Translations under genes and position numbers: made by a program
NCBI RefSeq assembly: GCF_030403745.1
Contig: NZ_JAQMWP010000001.1
Span: forward strand, 372,001 to 436,000
DNA from: Streptomyces sp. S.PB5
GTDB lineage: Bacteria > Actinomycetota > Actinomycetes > Streptomycetales > Streptomycetaceae
DNA: 64,000 bases
Direction of reading: 5' to 3'
Part shown: piece by piece, positions 52,325 through 61,513 of the stretch
Position numbering within the stretch: the first letter of the stretch is position 1
Layout of the letters: every line of letters begins with the position of its first letter
The notes under the pieces: generated by a model
The model's database searches: none
The model's input: only the letters and a program-made list of their open reading frames with translations
What the model was told of the DNA's origin: nothing

Positions 52325-52356
52325 CCCCGTGACCGTCCCCGAACCCACCAGAGACA

Positions 52357-55300
52357 ATGGATCCCGTGCGCTATCGCATCCTCGGCACCACCCAGGTACT
52401 CCGTCCCGACGGCACCCCGCTCCCCGTGGGCGGGGCGCGGCTGCGTGCCCTGCTGACCGTGCTCGCGCTGCGGCCCGGCCGTACGGTCGCGGTGAGTCTG
52501 CTGGTCGACGAGGTGTGGGACGGCGACCCGCCCGCCGACGCGGCGGGCGCGCTGCAGGCCCTGGTGGGCCGGCTCAGACGGGCCCTCGGCGCGGACGCGG
52601 TCGCCTCGGCGGACGGCGGCTACCGGCTCGCCGCCGCGCCGGACGACATCGACCTGCACCGCTTCGAGCGGCTCACCGGTGAGGGCACGCGCGCGTTGCA
52701 CAACGGCGACCCCGCGAAGGCGGCCGGTGTCCTCGACGACGCCCTCGCCCTGTGGCGCAGCCCGGCCCTCGCCGACCTGCCCGACCGCACCGCCGAGGCG
52801 GCCCGCTGGGAGGCCCGGCGCCTCGACGCCCTGCGCGCCCGCCACACCGCCGCCCTCGCCCTGGGCCACGCCGAACAGTCCCTGCCCGAACTGACCGCCC
52901 TCTGCGACACCCACCCCCTCGACGAACCCCTCCAGTCCCTGCGCCTTCGCGCCCTGCGCGACGCGGGCCGCACCGCCGAGGCCCTGGCGGCCTACGAGGA
53001 GGTACGACGGCTGCTGGCCGACCGGCTGGGAGCGGACCCGGGTCCCGAACTGCGGGTGCTGCACGGGGAGTTGCTGAGCCCTCGGGGCCGAGGTAACGGC
53101 TTCGGCGCCTCCGAGGGCGAGCTCCGCCCCGCAGCCGGCGCGCCCCTGAACGGCCGGGACCGGTACCGGTACCGGGACCGGGACCTCGGACAGACCTGGG
53201 CCGGGGGAGCCGGGATCTCCGAGGACGGTGCCATCACGCCTCCCCCCGGTGCCCGCGCCGCCGTCGCCGCAGAAACCCCCGCCCCTGCCTCCCCCACACC
53301 TCACTCCGACGCCCCACCCCCCGCTCTCGGCAACCTCCGCGCCCGTCTCACCTCCTTCGTCGGCCGGGAGTCCGACATCGAGGCCATCCGGGGCGACCTC
53401 GCGACCGCCCGGCTCGTGACCCTGCTCGGGCCCGGGGGCGCGGGCAAGACCAGGCTGTCGCAGGAGGCGGCCGAGACGGTGCGGCACACCGCGCGGGACG
53501 GGGTGTGGCTGGCCGAACTCGCTCCGGTCGACGAGCCGGACGGGGTGCCGGAGGCGGTGCTCACCGCCGTCGGGGCGCGGGAGACCGTGCTGTACGGCGC
53601 GGGCGCGGAGGCGATGCGGGCCGCGAACGAACGGCACGCCGACCCCGTGGAGCGGCTCGCGGAGCACTGCGGCAACCGCCGGATGCTGCTGATCCTCGAC
53701 AACTGCGAGCATGTCGTCGAGGCCGCCGCCCGGCTCGCGGCGGAGCTGCTGGCACGCTGCCCGCAGCTCACGGTACTGGCCACCAGCCGCGAACCCCTCG
53801 GCGTGCCGGGGGAGTTGCTGCGACCCGTGGAGCCGCTGCCGGAGCCCGTCGCGCTGCGGCTGCTGGCCGATCGCGGGGCCGCGGCCCGGCCAGGGTTCAC
53901 GGTCGAGGCAGACGATGAGACCGCTGCGGCGTGCGCGGAGGTCTGCCGGCGGCTCGACGGTCTCCCCCTCGCCATCGAGCTCGCGGCCGCCCGGCTACGG
54001 ATGCTGACGCCGCGTCAGATCGCGGACCGGCTCGACGACCGATTCCGGCTGCTCACCTCCGGCAGCCGTACCGTCCTGCCCCGCCAGCAGACCCTGCGGG
54101 CCGTCGTCGACTGGTCCTGGGAACTGCTCGACGAGGACGAACGGGACGTGCTGCGGCGGCTGTCGGTCTTCGCGGGCGGCTGCGAACTCGCCGCCGCCGA
54201 GGCCGTCTGCGGGCCCCTCGCGCTGGAGGCGCTGGGCTCACTCGTCGACAAGTCCCTTGTCGTCGCCGCCCCTTCGGACGACGGCGGGATGCGCTACCGG
54301 CTCCTGGAGACCGTCGGCGAGTACGCGAGCGAGCGGCTCGACGAGACCGGGCTGCGGAAAGCGGCCGAGCGCGCGCATCTGACGTACTACCGCGAACTCG
54401 CCCGCACCACCGACCCGTTGCTGCGCGGCCCGCACCAACTGGCCGCCGTCGGCCGGCTGGAGCGCGAGTACGAGAATCTGCGCACCGCCCTGCGGCACGC
54501 CATCGCCGAAGGCGACGAGCAGGAGGCGCTCTGCCTGGGGCTGTCACTGGCCTGGTACTGGCAGATCCGCGACGTCCGCATCGAGGCCCGCAACTGGTAC
54601 GCCGAGATCATGGCCCTCGGCCCCGACCCGTTCACCGAACCGGTGCGCCGCGCCGCCCCGGTCCACCAGCGCAGCACCGACACACCGCCCCCGCTGACCG
54701 GCGAGGCCCTCATCGAGGCCCGGCGCGGGATCCACCTCGCCCATCTGGCCTGCATGGACACCGAGTTGGAGGCCTGGGAGACCCCGGAGGCCAAGGCCAA
54801 GCTGCACACCATCACCCAGGTCTACGAGCCCGGGCTGCCGCAGGTCTGCCGTCCCCCGGGCCTGCTCTGGTTCTACGCCGTGATGCTGAGCGGAGGAGTG
54901 GAGCGGCTGGCCGGGATCCTCGACGCCGCCGTCGACACCTGCCGCAGGACACCCGGTATGGAGTGGGAGCTCGCCGGCACCCTCCAGATCCGCGCCAACA
55001 TCCTCGCCAACCGGGCCGACTGGGCGGGCGACGCGGCCCGCGACGCCGACGAGGCGCTGGAGCTCTTCCAGACCCTGGGGGACGCCTGGGGCACCGCGGA
55101 GGCGCTCTCCGCGCGCGGCGAGGCCCGGGAGCGTTCGGGCGCCTATCTGGACGCCGCCGCCGACTACGAGGCGGCGATGGAGCAGGCCGACCGGCTCGGC
55201 GCCCGCGCCCAGAACGCCGTGCTCAAGGCCCGGCTCGGCAGCGCGCTCATGGAGGCGGGCCAAGGAGAGCGGGCCGAACGGATCCTGCGCGAGGTGATCG

Positions 55301-55839
55301 ACCGGCGGGACGGCGCGGGCAGCAACGAGGCCACGCCCGCCGCCCGGATGTTCCTCGCCGGACATCTCGCCATGACCGGCCGGACCGTGGAGGCGCGCGA
55401 GCAACTGCGGTTGCTGCGCGAGTGCTTCGCGATCGCCCACTTCGTCGTCTTCGATGCCTTCATCCTCGGCTCGGAGGCCTGGCTGGAGGCGATGGACGGC
55501 TGCTACGAGGCCTGTCTGGACAAGTCCCGGCTGGCTCTGGCCAGGGCCGACGACCCGCTGTCCGAGGCCATCGCCCCGTTCATGCTGCCCCTGTACCTGG
55601 CCATCGCGGCGATCGCGCTGGCCGCGGTGGACGACGGGGCCCGGGCCCGGGACGCCGCCCGCGTCCTCGGCGCCGCCCGCGCCGCGCTGCCGCCCGGCCA
55701 TGTGGCGACGTCCATCGAACGCGAGGCGTTCGGCCGTGCCGAGCGGCACGCGCGGGCCGCACTCGGCGACGAGGCCTACGAGGCCGCGTACACGGAGGGC
55801 GGCGCCCTCTCCCCCCGGGAGGCCGCCGCCCTGGTCTGA
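52357..55839 (+). CDS. SARP/AfsR-type regulator: winged helix, BTAD, NB-ARC, TPR; 1160 aa
   Basis: Residues about 1-95 are the OmpR-like winged helix (VRYRILGTTQVLRPDG, LVDEVWDGDPP) and 100-245 the BTAD domain (DLHRFERLTGEG, LADRLGADPGPEL). After a Pro-rich linker, LLGPGGAGKTRLSQEA (about 357) and LLILDNCEHVVEAAA form the NB-ARC ATPase. TPR-like helices fill about 700-1140. AfsR-type proteins activate secondary-metabolism or transporter genes by binding heptamer direct repeats. A convergent ABC exporter 35 bp beyond has such repeats in its promoter. Confidence 0.95.
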   Translation: MDPVRYRILGTTQVLRPDGTPLPVGGARLRALLTVLALRPGRTVAVSLLVDEVWDGDPPADAAGALQALVGRLRRALGADAVASADGGYRLAAAPDDIDLHRFERLTGEGTRALHNGDPAKAAGVLDDALALWRSPALADLPDRTAEAARWEARRLDALRARHTAALALGHAEQSLPELTALCDTHPLDEPLQSLRLRALRDAGRTAEALAAYEEVRRLLADRLGADPGPELRVLHGELLSPRGRGNGFGASEGELRPAAGAPLNGRDRYRYRDRDLGQTWAGGAGISEDGAITPPPGARAAVAAETPAPASPTPHSDAPPPALGNLRARLTSFVGRESDIEAIRGDLATARLVTLLGPGGAGKTRLSQEAAETVRHTARDGVWLAELAPVDEPDGVPEAVLTAVGARETVLYGAGAEAMRAANERHADPVERLAEHCGNRRMLLILDNCEHVVEAAARLAAELLARCPQLTVLATSREPLGVPGELLRPVEPLPEPVALRLLADRGAAARPGFTVEADDETAAACAEVCRRLDGLPLAIELAAARLRMLTPRQIADRLDDRFRLLTSGSRTVLPRQQTLRAVVDWSWELLDEDERDVLRRLSVFAGGCELAAAEAVCGPLALEALGSLVDKSLVVAAPSDDGGMRYRLLETVGEYASERLDETGLRKAAERAHLTYYRELARTTDPLLRGPHQLAAVGRLEREYENLRTALRHAIAEGDEQEALCLGLSLAWYWQIRDVRIEARNWYAEIMALGPDPFTEPVRRAAPVHQRSTDTPPPLTGEALIEARRGIHLAHLACMDTELEAWETPEAKAKLHTITQVYEPGLPQVCRPPGLLWFYAVMLSGGVERLAGILDAAVDTCRRTPGMEWELAGTLQIRANILANRADWAGDAARDADEALELFQTLGDAWGTAEALSARGEARERSGAYLDAAADYEAAMEQADRLGARAQNAVLKARLGSALMEAGQGERAERILREVIDRRDGAGSNEATPAARMFLAGHLAMTGRTVEAREQLRLLRECFAIAHFVVFDAFILGSEAWLEAMDGCYEACLDKSRLALARADDPLSEAIAPFMLPLYLAIAAIALAAVDDGARARDAARVLGAARAALPPGHVATSIEREAFGRAERHARAALGDEAYEAAYTEGGALSPREAAALV

Positions 55840-55874
55840 CGTCCGGCGTCCGACGCGCACCGACGAGGTGAACG

Positions 55875-56705
55875 TCAGCTCTTGGACTTGAACTTGTGGA
55901 TCGCGACCGGCGCCATGACCGCCGTGATCGCCACCGACCAGCCGAGCGTCACCCACAGGTCGTGCGCGACCGGACCGCCCACCATCAGTCCGCGCGCCGC
56001 GTCGGCGAGCGTGGACAGCGGGTTGTAGTCGGTGAACGCCTGCAGCCAGCCCGGCATGGAGTTCGTCGGCGCGAAGATCGACGAACCGAACTGCAGCGGG
56101 AACAGCACCAGGAAGCCCATCCCCTGCACGGCCTGCGCGCTCTTCATGACCACGCCCAGGGTGAGGAACACCCACATGATCGACGAGGCGAACGCCGTGG
56201 ACAGGGCGATCGTGGCGAGCAGCCCGCCCCAGTTGGTGATGTCGAACCCGACCAGGACGGAGACGATCATCAGCAGGGCGGTCGCGAACAGCATCCGCAT
56301 CAGCTCGACCGAGATCTTCGCGAAGAGCACCGAGCCGCGCCCGATCGGCAGCGACCGGAACCGGTCCATGACACCGGAGTTGAAGTCCTGGCTGAACCCG
56401 GTACCGACGCCCTGCGACAGCGTCATGCTCATCATCGCGATCATGCCGGGGATCACGTACTGCACGTACTGGTCCTGACCACCGCCCAGCGCCTGTCCGA
56501 TCGAGCCGCCGAAGACGTACACGAACAACAGGGTGAAGATGACCGGCATCAGCACGGCGTCGGCCATCGACTCCGGGTCCTGCCGGATCCACAGCAGATT
56601 GCGGCGGATGAGGGCACCGGTGTGCCGCAGATGCCCGCGCAGCGGGATCCGGACGTCGTCGACGGTGGAGACGGGGGCGGTGGGGGTGACGGTGGCGGCG
56701 CTCAT
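55875..56705 (-). CDS. ABC-2 type exporter permease, DrrB-like, 276 aa
   Basis: Six helices with MADAVLMPVIFTLLFVYVFGG and SGVMDRFRSLPIGRGS (ABC-2 signature loop) and a C-terminal HKFKSKS. ATG 56705 overlaps the ATPase stop (ATGA), so the pair is co-translated. Together they form a DrrAB-type drug exporter. The gene converges with the SARP gene. Confidence 0.94.
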   Translation of the reverse strand: MSAATVTPTAPVSTVDDVRIPLRGHLRHTGALIRRNLLWIRQDPESMADAVLMPVIFTLLFVYVFGGSIGQALGGGQDQYVQYVIPGMIAMMSMTLSQGVGTGFSQDFNSGVMDRFRSLPIGRGSVLFAKISVELMRMLFATALLMIVSVLVGFDITNWGGLLATIALSTAFASSIMWVFLTLGVVMKSAQAVQGMGFLVLFPLQFGSSIFAPTNSMPGWLQAFTDYNPLSTLADAARGLMVGGPVAHDLWVTLGWSVAITAVMAPVAIHKFKSKS

Positions 56706-57727
56706 ACGGCGACCTCCTCGCGGTCGTCGGCCGGTACGGCGTCCTGCGGGGCGCTCGCTCGGTGGCCGGTGAGGGACAGGAACACCTCGTCCAGGCTGGG
56801 GAGTTCGGTGGTGATGGAGGAGATCGTGATGCCGCGCGCGGTGACCGCGCCGACCACTGCGGTCAGCTGCTCGTCGCTGAGGATCGGCACGAGCAGGGAG
56901 CCGGCGTCGGTGTCCACGGTCGTGGTGGCGATGCCGGTGATGCCGAGGTCGTCGAGGTGGGAGGCGAGCGGGCGCAGCTGCAGCGGGTCCACGGGCCGGA
57001 CCCGCAGGGCGCGGCCGCCGACCTTCGCCTTCAGCTCCTCGATCCCGCCGCCCGCGATGACCTTCCCGCGGTCGACGACGGTCAGCTCGTCGGCGAGCTG
57101 CTCGGCCTCCTCCATGTACTGCGTGGTGAGCAGGACGGTGACGCCGTCCCCGACCATCCGCTTGACCTCGTCCCACACCTCGTTGCGGGTGCGGGGGTCG
57201 AGCCCGGTGGTCGGTTCGTCGAGGAAGAGGACGGCGGGGCTGCCGATCATGGAGGCGGCGAGGTCGAGCCGCCGCCGCATACCGCCGGAGTACGTGCTCG
57301 CCGGGCGCCGGGCGGCGTCGGTGAGCGAGAACCGCTCCAGCAGCTCGTCGGCCCTGCGGCGGGCCTCCTTGCGGGGCAGGTCGAGCAGCCGCCCGATCAG
57401 GTACAGGTTCTCCCAGCCGGGGAGCTTCTCGTCCACGGAGGCGTACTGCCCGGTGAGTCCGATGACCTTCCTGAGCTGGCGGGGCTGCCGTACGACGTCG
57501 TAGCCGGCGACGGTGGCCTGTCCGGCGTCGGGTGCCAGCAGGGTGGACAGGATGCGGACCAGGGTGGTCTTTCCGGCGCCGTTCGGCCCGAGAACACCCA
57601 TCACGGTGCCCTCCCGCACATCCAGGTCCACACCGTCGAGCGCCTTCGTCTCGCCGTAGTGCTTCACCAGCCCCCGCACGGTCACGGCGATGTCTGCGCC
57701 GATGGGGTTCTTGTCGATTCGCGTCAT
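56702..57727 (-). CDS. ABC exporter ATPase, DrrA-like, 341 aa
   Basis: Walker A GPNGAGKTTLV, signature YSGGMRRRLDLA, Walker B VLFLDEPTTGLD, then the DrrA-type C-terminal region (SLDEVFLSLTGHRA). ATG 57727 lies 7 nt after a CACCGT -10 and has no ribosome site, so it appears leaderless. Four heptamer repeats lie immediately upstream. Substrate unknown. Confidence 0.95.
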   Translation of the reverse strand: MTRIDKNPIGADIAVTVRGLVKHYGETKALDGVDLDVREGTVMGVLGPNGAGKTTLVRILSTLLAPDAGQATVAGYDVVRQPRQLRKVIGLTGQYASVDEKLPGWENLYLIGRLLDLPRKEARRRADELLERFSLTDAARRPASTYSGGMRRRLDLAASMIGSPAVLFLDEPTTGLDPRTRNEVWDEVKRMVGDGVTVLLTTQYMEEAEQLADELTVVDRGKVIAGGGIEELKAKVGGRALRVRPVDPLQLRPLASHLDDLGITGIATTTVDTDAGSLLVPILSDEQLTAVVGAVTARGITISSITTELPSLDEVFLSLTGHRASAPQDAVPADDREEVAV

Positions 57728-57734
57728 GGGCAAG

Positions 57735-57740
57735 ACGGTG
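57735..57740 (-). promoter_or_regulatory. -10 box for the DrrAB-like operon
   Basis: CACCGT on the minus strand, 9 bp downstream of the nearest heptamer and 7 nt upstream of ATG 57727. No good -35 is visible, as expected for a SARP-activated promoter. Confidence 0.55.
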
Positions 57741-57749
57741 TCAGGGCCC

Positions 57750-57798
57750 ACCGACAAACGACCGACAGGCCACCGACAGCCGTACTGCGCCACCGACA
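57750..57798 (-). promoter_or_regulatory. SARP-type heptamer direct repeats
   Basis: TGTCGGT occurs on the minus strand at 57798-57792, 57778-57772, 57767-57761 and 57756-57750. The last three start exactly 11 bp apart; the first is 20 bp further. SARP proteins bind heptamers with 11-bp (one helical turn) spacing ending about 8 bp before the -10. The SARP gene lies at 52357, so it is the likely activator. Confidence 0.75.
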
Positions 57799-57815
57799 AA
57801 CCCCCGACGAACGGC

Positions 57816-57853
57816 AGCAGCCCCGTCGGCGGGGGAAGATCGACGGGGCTGCT
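57816..57853 (-). terminator. panB terminator hairpin
   Basis: A perfect 13-bp stem (AGCAGCCCCGTCG at 57816-57828 with its complement at 57841-57853) begins 17 nt past the panB stop and precedes the ABC promoter. Confidence 0.75.
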
Positions 57854-57870
57854 TTGGTGCCACTGTGGCT

Positions 57871-58746
57871 CTAGTGGACGCTGTGCTCCTCCAGCGGGAA
57901 GGTGCCTCCCACCACGTCCTCCGCGAACGCCTTCGCCGCGTTGCCCATGACCTCACGGAGATTGGCGTACTGCTTCACGAACTTCGGGACCCGGCCGCCC
58001 GTGAGCCCCAGCATGTCGGTCCACACCAGTACCTGCGCGTCCGTCTCCGCGCCGGCGCCGATGCCGACCGTCGGGATGTGCAGGGTGCGGGTGACCTCGG
58101 CCGCCAGCTCGGCGGGGACCAGCTCCAGGACGACCGCGAAGGCGCCCGCGTCCTGGACGGCCTTCGCGTCGCGCAGCAGCTGCGCGGCCGCCTCCTCGCC
58201 GCGCCCCTGGACGCGGTAGCCCATGGCGTTCACGGACTGCGGGGTGAGGCCGATGTGGGCCATGACCGGGATGCCGGCCTCGACCAGGAGCCGGATCTGG
58301 TCGTAGGAGCGCTCGCCGCCCTCCAGCTTGACGGCGCCGACCCCGGCGTCCTTGATCAGCCGGGTCGCGGAGCGGAGGGCCTGTACCGGGCCCTCCTGGT
58401 ACGAACCGAAGGGGAGGTCGCCGACGATCAGGGCGCGGGAGGTGCCGCGGACGACCGCCGCCGAGAGCATCGTCATCTGGTCGAGGGTGACGGGCACGGT
58501 CGACTCGTACCCGAGGTGGCAGTTGCCCGCGGAGTCGCCGACGAGCATGACCGGGATGCCGGCCTCGTCGAAGACGGACGCGGTCATCGCGTCGTACGCG
58601 GTGAGCATGGGCCACTTCTCGCCCCGCTCCTTGGCGAGGGCGATGTCGCGAACAGTGATACGGCGTGTGCCCTTCCCCCCGTACAGCGCCTTGCTGCCGT
58701 CGGAGGGCCTGTTCTGAACAGTCTGGGCAGCCGAAAGCTGCGTCAT
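57871..58746 (-). CDS. panB: 3-methyl-2-oxobutanoate hydroxymethyltransferase, 291 aa
   Basis: MLTAYDAMTASVFDEAGIPVMLVGDSAGN, PVTLDQM, ALIVGDLPFGSY and VKLEGGE match PanB metal and substrate residues; VGIGAGAETDAQVLVWTDMLG is the C-terminal signature. It makes ketopantoate for pantothenate and coenzyme A. ATG 58746. Transcribed alone, with a hairpin terminator after it. Confidence 0.97.
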   Translation of the reverse strand: MTQLSAAQTVQNRPSDGSKALYGGKGTRRITVRDIALAKERGEKWPMLTAYDAMTASVFDEAGIPVMLVGDSAGNCHLGYESTVPVTLDQMTMLSAAVVRGTSRALIVGDLPFGSYQEGPVQALRSATRLIKDAGVGAVKLEGGERSYDQIRLLVEAGIPVMAHIGLTPQSVNAMGYRVQGRGEEAAAQLLRDAKAVQDAGAFAVVLELVPAELAAEVTRTLHIPTVGIGAGAETDAQVLVWTDMLGLTGGRVPKFVKQYANLREVMGNAAKAFAEDVVGGTFPLEEHSVH

Positions 58747-58891
58747 GGAACGGCTCCTAACACGTCATCTCGAGGCGCCCTCACGGCGTCCCCGGATCAC
58801 CTCCATGGTGGCACCTCGTGCCACGCGCGGCCAGAGCGAGGAGGGGGACATGAGTCACGGACCGCATGACTCCAGCGGCGTACGGCTCGGG

Positions 58892-58920
58892 CCCTAGGGC
58901 GTCTAGGGCTCGCGCCCTAG
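58892..58920. promoter_or_regulatory. Inverted repeat upstream of panB
   Basis: CCTAGGGCG (58892-58900) and CGCCCTAGG (58912-58920) form a perfect 9-bp inverted repeat around an 11-bp spacer that itself contains CTAGGG. It lies between divergent panB and the MFS exporter. It could be a regulator site or hairpin. Confidence 0.5.
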
Positions 58921-58950
58921 GTCGGTTCTCAAGGGCTCCGTAAAGAATTC

Positions 58951-58973
58951 CGATACGAGACGGTGCCGTATCG
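58951..58973. promoter_or_regulatory. Operator candidate at the DHA2 exporter promoter
   Basis: CGATACG (58951-58957) and CGTATCG (58967-58973) form a 7-bp inverted repeat with partly symmetric centre, overlapping the expected -35 of a promoter whose -10 TAGGGT is at 58983-58988. The TetR gene at 61514 is a natural candidate to bind here. Confidence 0.7.
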
Positions 58974-58982
58974 AAATAGGGC

Positions 58983-58988
58983 TAGGGT
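58983..58988 (+). promoter_or_regulatory. -10 box for the leaderless DHA2 exporter transcript
   Basis: TAGGGT ends 7 nt before ATG 58996, with no ribosome site between. Confidence 0.6.
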
Positions 58989-58995
58989 CGGACGT

Positions 58996-60606
58996 ATGAC
59001 TTCTCCTGCCGACCCTGCCCTCGCCGGCTCCCGCGTTCCGGAAGCCGTGCACAGGCGCCGCTGGGCGATCCTCGGCGTGCTGATGCTGAGCCTGCTGATC
59101 GTGGTGCTCGACAACTCGATCCTCAATGTCGCGATCAAGACGATCTCGACCCCCGCCCCGACCGGTCTGGGCGCCACCCAGAGCGAGCTGGAGTGGGCGA
59201 TCAACGCCTACACGCTCGTCTTCGCGGGACTGCTGTTCTCCGCCGGTCTCCTCGGTGACCGGCTCGGGCGGAAGAGGGTGCTGCTCGGCGGGCTCGTCGT
59301 GTTCGGCATCGGGTCCGCGCTCGCCGCGTCCTCCGGATCGCCGGGGGAGCTGATCGCGTTCCGCGCGGTGATGGGGCTCGGGGCCGCCTTCGTGATGCCC
59401 GCCACCCTCGCCGTGCTCATGAACGTCTTCGAGCGTGAGGAGCAGCCCAAGGCCATCGGGATCTGGGCGGGTGGCGTCGGGCTCGCCATCGCCATCGGAC
59501 CGATCACCGGCGGGGTGCTGCTGGACCACTTCTGGTGGGGGTCCGTCTTCCTGATCAACGTGCCGATCGTGCTGATCGCGCTGGCGCTGATGGTGTGGCT
59601 GGTGCCCGACTCGCGGGACCCGCGCCCCGGCCGTATCGACCCGATCGGTGTCGTGCTGTCCGTGGTCGGCCTGGTGCTGCTGGTCTACGGCATCATCAAG
59701 GGCGGCCAGCTCGCGGACTTCACGGACGCGACCGTGCTGGCGACGATCGGCGCCGGGCTCGCCGTGCTCGTCGCGTTCGTGGTCTTCGAGGCGCGCAGCG
59801 ACCATCCGTCCATCGACGTCATGTACTTCAAGAACAAGGTGTTCTCCGCCGCGATCGCCGCCATCGCGCTGGTCTTCTTCGCGCTGATGGGTGTGACCTT
59901 CTTCTCGGTGTTCTACACCCAGAGCGTGCGCGGGTACTCGCCGCTGCAGACCGGTCTGCTGATGTTGCCGCTGGCCGCCGCGCAGATGATCTTCGCGCCG
60001 CGGGCCCGGCTGCTCGTCGACCGGTTCGGGAACAAGGCCACCACCACGGCCGGGCTGCTCGTCATCGCCGCGACGCTCGCCGCGTTCGCCGGGTTCGAGT
60101 CGGACACGCCGATCTGGATGCTGGAGGTCGTCTTCTTCCTCATGGGCACCGGGATGGCGCACATCATGACCCCGGTCAGTGTCGTCATCATGCAGGCCCT
60201 GCCCCGCGAGAAGGCCGGCTCCGCCTCCGCGCTCAGCAACACCTTCCGCCAGGTCGGCGGCGCCCTCGGTATCGCCATCCTCGGCTCGGTCCTCTCCACC
60301 GCCTACCGCAACGGCATCGAGGACAAGCTCGGCCTGCTCCCGGCCGGCGCCCGCCACACCGCGGGCGAGTCCATCGAGGCCACCCTCGGTGTCGCGGAGA
60401 AGCTGGGCCCCCAGGGCAAGGCCCTCATCGCCCCGGCCCACGACGCCTTCCTGCACGCCATGCACACCACCGCCCTGTGGGGCGCGGGCATCGCGGTGAT
60501 CGGCGCGATCGTGTGCGCACTGTTCCTGCCCGGCAAGGCACCGGCCGCCGACAAGGACACGGGGGAGCGGGAGTTGGTGACGGCGGAGTCCGGGACGGGG
60601 GAGTGA
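58996..60606 (+). CDS. DHA2-family MFS drug exporter, 536 aa
   Basis: Fourteen predicted helices. [24 protein letters not shown] is the DHA2 motif D1, [14 protein letters not shown] motif A and [24 protein letters not shown] motif C of antiporters. It probably exports drugs in exchange for protons. Leaderless ATG 58996 with a palindromic operator at -35. A TetR gene follows after a 0.9-kb repeat region. Confidence 0.95.
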   Translation: MTSPADPALAGSRVPEAVHRRRWAILGVLMLSLLIVVLDNSILNVAIKTISTPAPTGLGATQSELEWAINAYTLVFAGLLFSAGLLGDRLGRKRVLLGGLVVFGIGSALAASSGSPGELIAFRAVMGLGAAFVMPATLAVLMNVFEREEQPKAIGIWAGGVGLAIAIGPITGGVLLDHFWWGSVFLINVPIVLIALALMVWLVPDSRDPRPGRIDPIGVVLSVVGLVLLVYGIIKGGQLADFTDATVLATIGAGLAVLVAFVVFEARSDHPSIDVMYFKNKVFSAAIAAIALVFFALMGVTFFSVFYTQSVRGYSPLQTGLLMLPLAAAQMIFAPRARLLVDRFGNKATTTAGLLVIAATLAAFAGFESDTPIWMLEVVFFLMGTGMAHIMTPVSVVIMQALPREKAGSASALSNTFRQVGGALGIAILGSVLSTAYRNGIEDKLGLLPAGARHTAGESIEATLGVAEKLGPQGKALIAPAHDAFLHAMHTTALWGAGIAVIGAIVCALFLPGKAPAADKDTGERELVTAESGTGE

Positions 60607-61513
60607 GGGACGGCGCGGGGGCGTATCCGGCGCGGTCGCGGAGATACATCCGGCACGTGACGCGGAGCGCACCCCGGACAAGCCGCGGGTCGCATGCGAC
60701 GCGGGCCACGGGGACACCCCGTCCGGGCCGGGCAAGTTCTACGGGTCGCAATCCGGCGCGGGCCGCGGGGACACCACCCCGCACAGACCGCGGGTCGCAT
60801 CCGCCGCGGTTCGCGCGACGCTTCCCGGGCGGGGCGCGGGACACATCCCGGACGGCCCGGGCACGCCCTGCACGGTCCGGGCCCGCTCCCGCCCGCGCGG
60901 CGGGCGCACCCCCGGGTTCCCGGGTCCGCCCCCGCCCAGCGGAGACACGTGCGGCGTCGGCCGCGGAGATGCATCCGGCACGGGCTGCGGGGCGCATCCG
61001 GGGCGGCCCGGGCACGCCCCTGCACGGGGCCGCGGAACATGCCCCGCACGGGCCGGGCACGCCTCGCACGGGCTGCGGGCTGCATCCGGCGCGGGCCGGG
61101 GCGCATCCGGGGCGGTTCGCGGAGCGCATCCCGGGCGGGCCGCGGAGGGGTACGCGCCGCGGACACACCCCGCGGGTTCTCGGGCCCCCCGCCGTGCGGG
61201 GAGACGTGCGGCGTCGGCCGCGGAGATGTATCGGGCACGGGGTGCGGGGCGCATGCGACGCGGGCCGCGGGGACACCCCGTCCGGGCCGCGGAGCACACC
61301 CCCGACGGGCTGGGCGCGCCTCGCACGGGCTGCGGGCCGCATCCCGGGCGGGCCGGGGAGGGGTACGCCCCGCGCGGGCCGGGCCCGAACCGCACGGGCC
61401 GGGCTCGCCCCCGCCCACGCCGCGGGTACACCCCGCGCCCTGTCCCGCCCCGGGCCCGCTCTCGCCCATGCCCGGGGGAGAATCCCCCCAGGACGAAGAA
61501 GGGATCCACCGAC
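60607..61513. repeat. Degenerate GC-rich repeat region between exporter and TetR genes
   Basis: About 0.9 kb composed of diverged copies of units such as GCGGGTCGCATCCGGCGCGG and GCGGGGACACCCCGTCCGGG. Larger blocks recur: GTGCGGCGTCGGCCGCGGAG at about 60950 and 61207, and GCGACGCGGGCCxCGGGGACAC at about 60697 and 61256. Several frames on both strands stay open because of composition, and none has a ribosome site, family motif or normal codon pattern, so no protein is called. Confidence 0.8.
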
